This document shows, piece by piece, positions 61,927-64,000 of a stretch of 64,000 nucleotides of DNA. The DNA is taken from positions 4,426,037-4,490,036 of the forward strand of contig CM076651.1 of the NCBI GenBank assembly GCA_038496675.1, written 5' to 3'. Origin of the DNA: Rachycentron canadum. Lineage: Eukaryota; Chordata; Actinopteri; Carangiformes; Rachycentridae. The notes beneath the pieces are model-generated. The model saw only the letters and a program-made list of their open reading frames with translations, was not told the origin of the DNA and did not search any database. Made by a program: the position numbers and the translations under genes. Each line of letters opens with the position of its first letter. The first letter of the stretch is position 1.

Positions 61927-64000
61927 TTAAGAGAGTGTCCTTCCTCCTCTTGCATAATTTTCTCTCTTCTTCTCTTGTCTTTTTTTTGTACATATAAGAA
62001 CTATGCACAGAAATATCAGCAAGGAGGCAAAAAAAAACCAACGTAGCAATGTATAACAGAGTGGCAATCCTGTCCATGACCTGAGAAAACAAAGATTTGA
62101 TAAGTGACTGGTTCATGGATAAAGATAAATCTATGCATGGGTCTCCTTTTAACCCTTGTTATTAATTCCATCAAAGTGATTCAAGAGTATTGTGTGGCCA
62201 AACCTGCATAGATCTTGATCGATCTGTAAAGACTGGTTTCTTGTGTCAGTGTGGATTGTCACGTTGTCTTGGCAGGTAGTCACAGTCACAGGTGGGGTAT
62301 TGGCCACGCTGGTGCTCATTCTGTCAGCGCAGTCATAAACAGGTTGGCCTGATGATTAAGAAAAAAGTTATCAAATGTGACCACATGAAATACATATTTC
62401 TCAACAGCCAATGAATGCAATGAATCAGAGCCTATCAGTAAATTATAATACATATATAAAATCAATGTTTATAAGGTAATATACATACCATATTGAAGTT
62501 TTTTTAGAGTTACAAATTTTGATATTTGATATATATATCAACTAATGGCTTGGCTTTTTTGTTTGTAGTTAATGCCAATGAGAAGTTCTGTAGTGTGTCT
62601 TGGCTCAGTAAAGACATTGGTATGCAGTGCTGTTTGACACAGTGTCTTTTTTCAGTATGACCACTAGGGGTCAATAAAGTCAACTCTGACACACAAGGAC
62701 TTAAGCACTGAAGGATGTGTTGATTTTCACGAAGAATTGGAAGAAAGAAGGGAAGTTTCACAATTGTCTTGGTATTAAAGAAACAGCCATAGCCACACCC
62801 ACCAAACTAAACTAAACTGAATGGAAAATATTCACAGTCCGGGACAAACACTGAACTGATTGTGACAGGAGTGCCAGTGAACAAAGAGCCTTATATTCAT
62901 TTCTGTCCTCCTCCCACCCTGTACGAAACAGCCAAATTGAAGGTTTAAAGGTAGGTTGTGCCATTAAATCTTGACCTTTATAACTCTACAGTATAACTTG
63001 TAAAACACTGATTCTCTTAAAGGAACAACCATTCACACTGACACGAAAAGATTGTTCACACACACAAATTTACTTGAATCCCCATAGCAAACCGTCAAAG
63101 GCCCCGCTATGATGAGTTGCCATAACCACACTCACCATCCATTGTGGTAACAGAGAGCACCTTGCTGTCAATGCATTTTCTTGCGTAACACAGGAGATAG
63201 AGCAGAAGAAGTATACATGATTGTGAAACTTTATCTTGAGAAGTATTACAATCATACCTGTAAAATCATAAAATTTTAATGGCTGCATAATGATAATAAA
63301 TATGAATGAGTTATGATGCATGCATAAAACCCATGGACCTAGTGGAAAATATGTTCTTGACTTGATATTTAGAGAGAGAATACAATACAACATTGAATCT
63401 GTTCTTACCCTGCATATTAACAACATAGATGCAGTTGTTATCTGCAGGCACCAAAACCTGCACAGAGAGGATCTCGCTCTTCTGGCTGCTTACATCATTA
63501 CTGGCAATACAGTAATAATCACTGTCCTTTTCCACTGTGCTGCAGTTTAGGTGCAGGTCTGATGACATGAGCAGACGAAAGTCCTTGTGGTGAGTGCATT
63601 GATACCAGGTGTAGCGAACGCCACTGCCTTTTGTACAACCACAGCGCACAGTCACTGACAGCCCCCAACAAGTCGGCCTGGCCACCAAAGAGCGTGTCGG
63701 CCAAAGTCTGGGTTTAGATACTGGAACTTGCACAAAGAAAAAAACAAAACAAAAAAACAATACGTTTGAAATCATTCAGTTTAACAGTGTTCAAACATTG
63801 TTCATAAATATCAATGATATTGTGAGTCAGTTTTATTCTTACCTTCAGTAATAACAACATTAACTTTACTCATGATGTCACTATATATTTGGTGGGTTTT
63901 TATCCCAACCCAGTAGCCTCCAGTGTCTTCAAATTGGAGGTCTGTGACTTTCACAAACAGGCCGAATCTTCCTGCATCTATTATGTGAGACCTGCCTCTG
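61927..64000 (-). CDS. Ig-domain membrane receptor, pIgR/CD300-like, 3' part
   Basis: The gene runs off the right edge, so the start is missing. Minus-strand exons: beyond 64000 to 63843, 63726-63409, optional 63234-63136, 62348-62204, 62080-61927. The first holds the end of a V-type Ig domain (GRFGLFVKVTDLQFED, then GGYWVGI), the pattern of pIgR/CD300 domains. The second is another Ig domain (SVTVRC, YTWYQC, DSDYYC). Then comes a stalk (QPVYDCADRM, Thr-rich), and the last exon gives a membrane span (FFFASLLIFLCIVLIC) with a basic tail KKRQEKKREN and one tyrosine. Phases 1, 1, (1), 2 fit; the last frame is fixed by phase 2. It acts at the cell surface; the ligand is unknown. Human 1q32 has PIGR and FCMR nearby, but orthology is unproven. 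Confidence 0.6.

Noticed and set aside
61904..62116. 70-codon frame through the last Ig-receptor exon (VMDRIATLL...)
   Set aside because: Phase 2 from the preceding exon selects another frame, which gives a clean membrane span and basic tail and its own stop at 61929.
63136..63259. Alternative acceptor at TTTTACAG with a frame starting MIVILLK
   Set aside because: The resulting exon length (about 121 nt) breaks the phase needed by the next exon, whereas the acceptor at 63234 keeps it.

Overview
The window is vertebrate nuclear DNA, almost certainly from a teleost fish. Coding exons are short and separated by introns with GT/AG ends. Dinucleotide and trinucleotide microsatellites and long poly-A/poly-T runs are everywhere. 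The interspersed repeats are fish types: an L2-like LINE, a hAT transposase relic, a retroposon tail and a short TTAA-flanked element. No database was searched; names come from recognisable motifs, exon phases and gene order.

Layout: (1) 1 to about 740 looks like the 3' end of a + strand transcript, and by gene order plxna2 is the best guess. (2) 0.75-16.1 kb has no gene I can support, only transposon relics and simple repeats. (3) 16.37-31.7 kb holds cd34 on the + strand: eight coding exons and 341 codons, ending in the ADTEL tail shared with mammalian CD34. Intron 1 is 9.2 kb. (4) 31.7-40.4 kb is intergenic and includes a 518-bp piggyBac-like MITE. (5) 40.4-52.4 kb is the microRNA-29 locus on the + strand: a CpG-rich promoter, a spliced and apparently non-coding host transcript, and two hairpins (miR-29b and a miR-29c/29a type) in its last exon. 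(6) 55.05-60.3 kb on the minus strand is a membrane complement regulator of the CD46 / teleost Tecrem kind. It has four complement control (SCR) domains, a threonine-rich stalk, one membrane span and a short tail, 358 codons in 11 coding exons plus a 5' non-coding exon. (7) 61.9-64.0 kb on the minus strand is the 3' end of an immunoglobulin-domain receptor, perhaps pIgR/CD300-like, which runs off the window.

The order and orientations (cd34 +, mir-29b/c +, cd46-like -) equal human 1q32 (CD46 - MIR29B2CHG - CD34 - PLXNA2) read in the opposite direction. This supports the names and argues against the paralogous PODXL / miR-29a/b-1 locus. The proteins act in different settings: CD34 is a cell-surface sialomucin of blood and endothelial precursors, CD46-like proteins restrain complement on self cells, and miR-29 restrains extracellular-matrix and DNA-methylation genes. 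What they share here is ancient linkage, not a pathway.

Most worth a second look: the complete spliced model of the miR-29 host gene, a degenerate pyrimidine-rich array rich in branch-point-like motifs just before the miR-29 exon, the exact CD46 exon/phase architecture of the SCR gene, and an optional 99-bp exon plus an atypical Ig domain in the receptor gene at the right edge.
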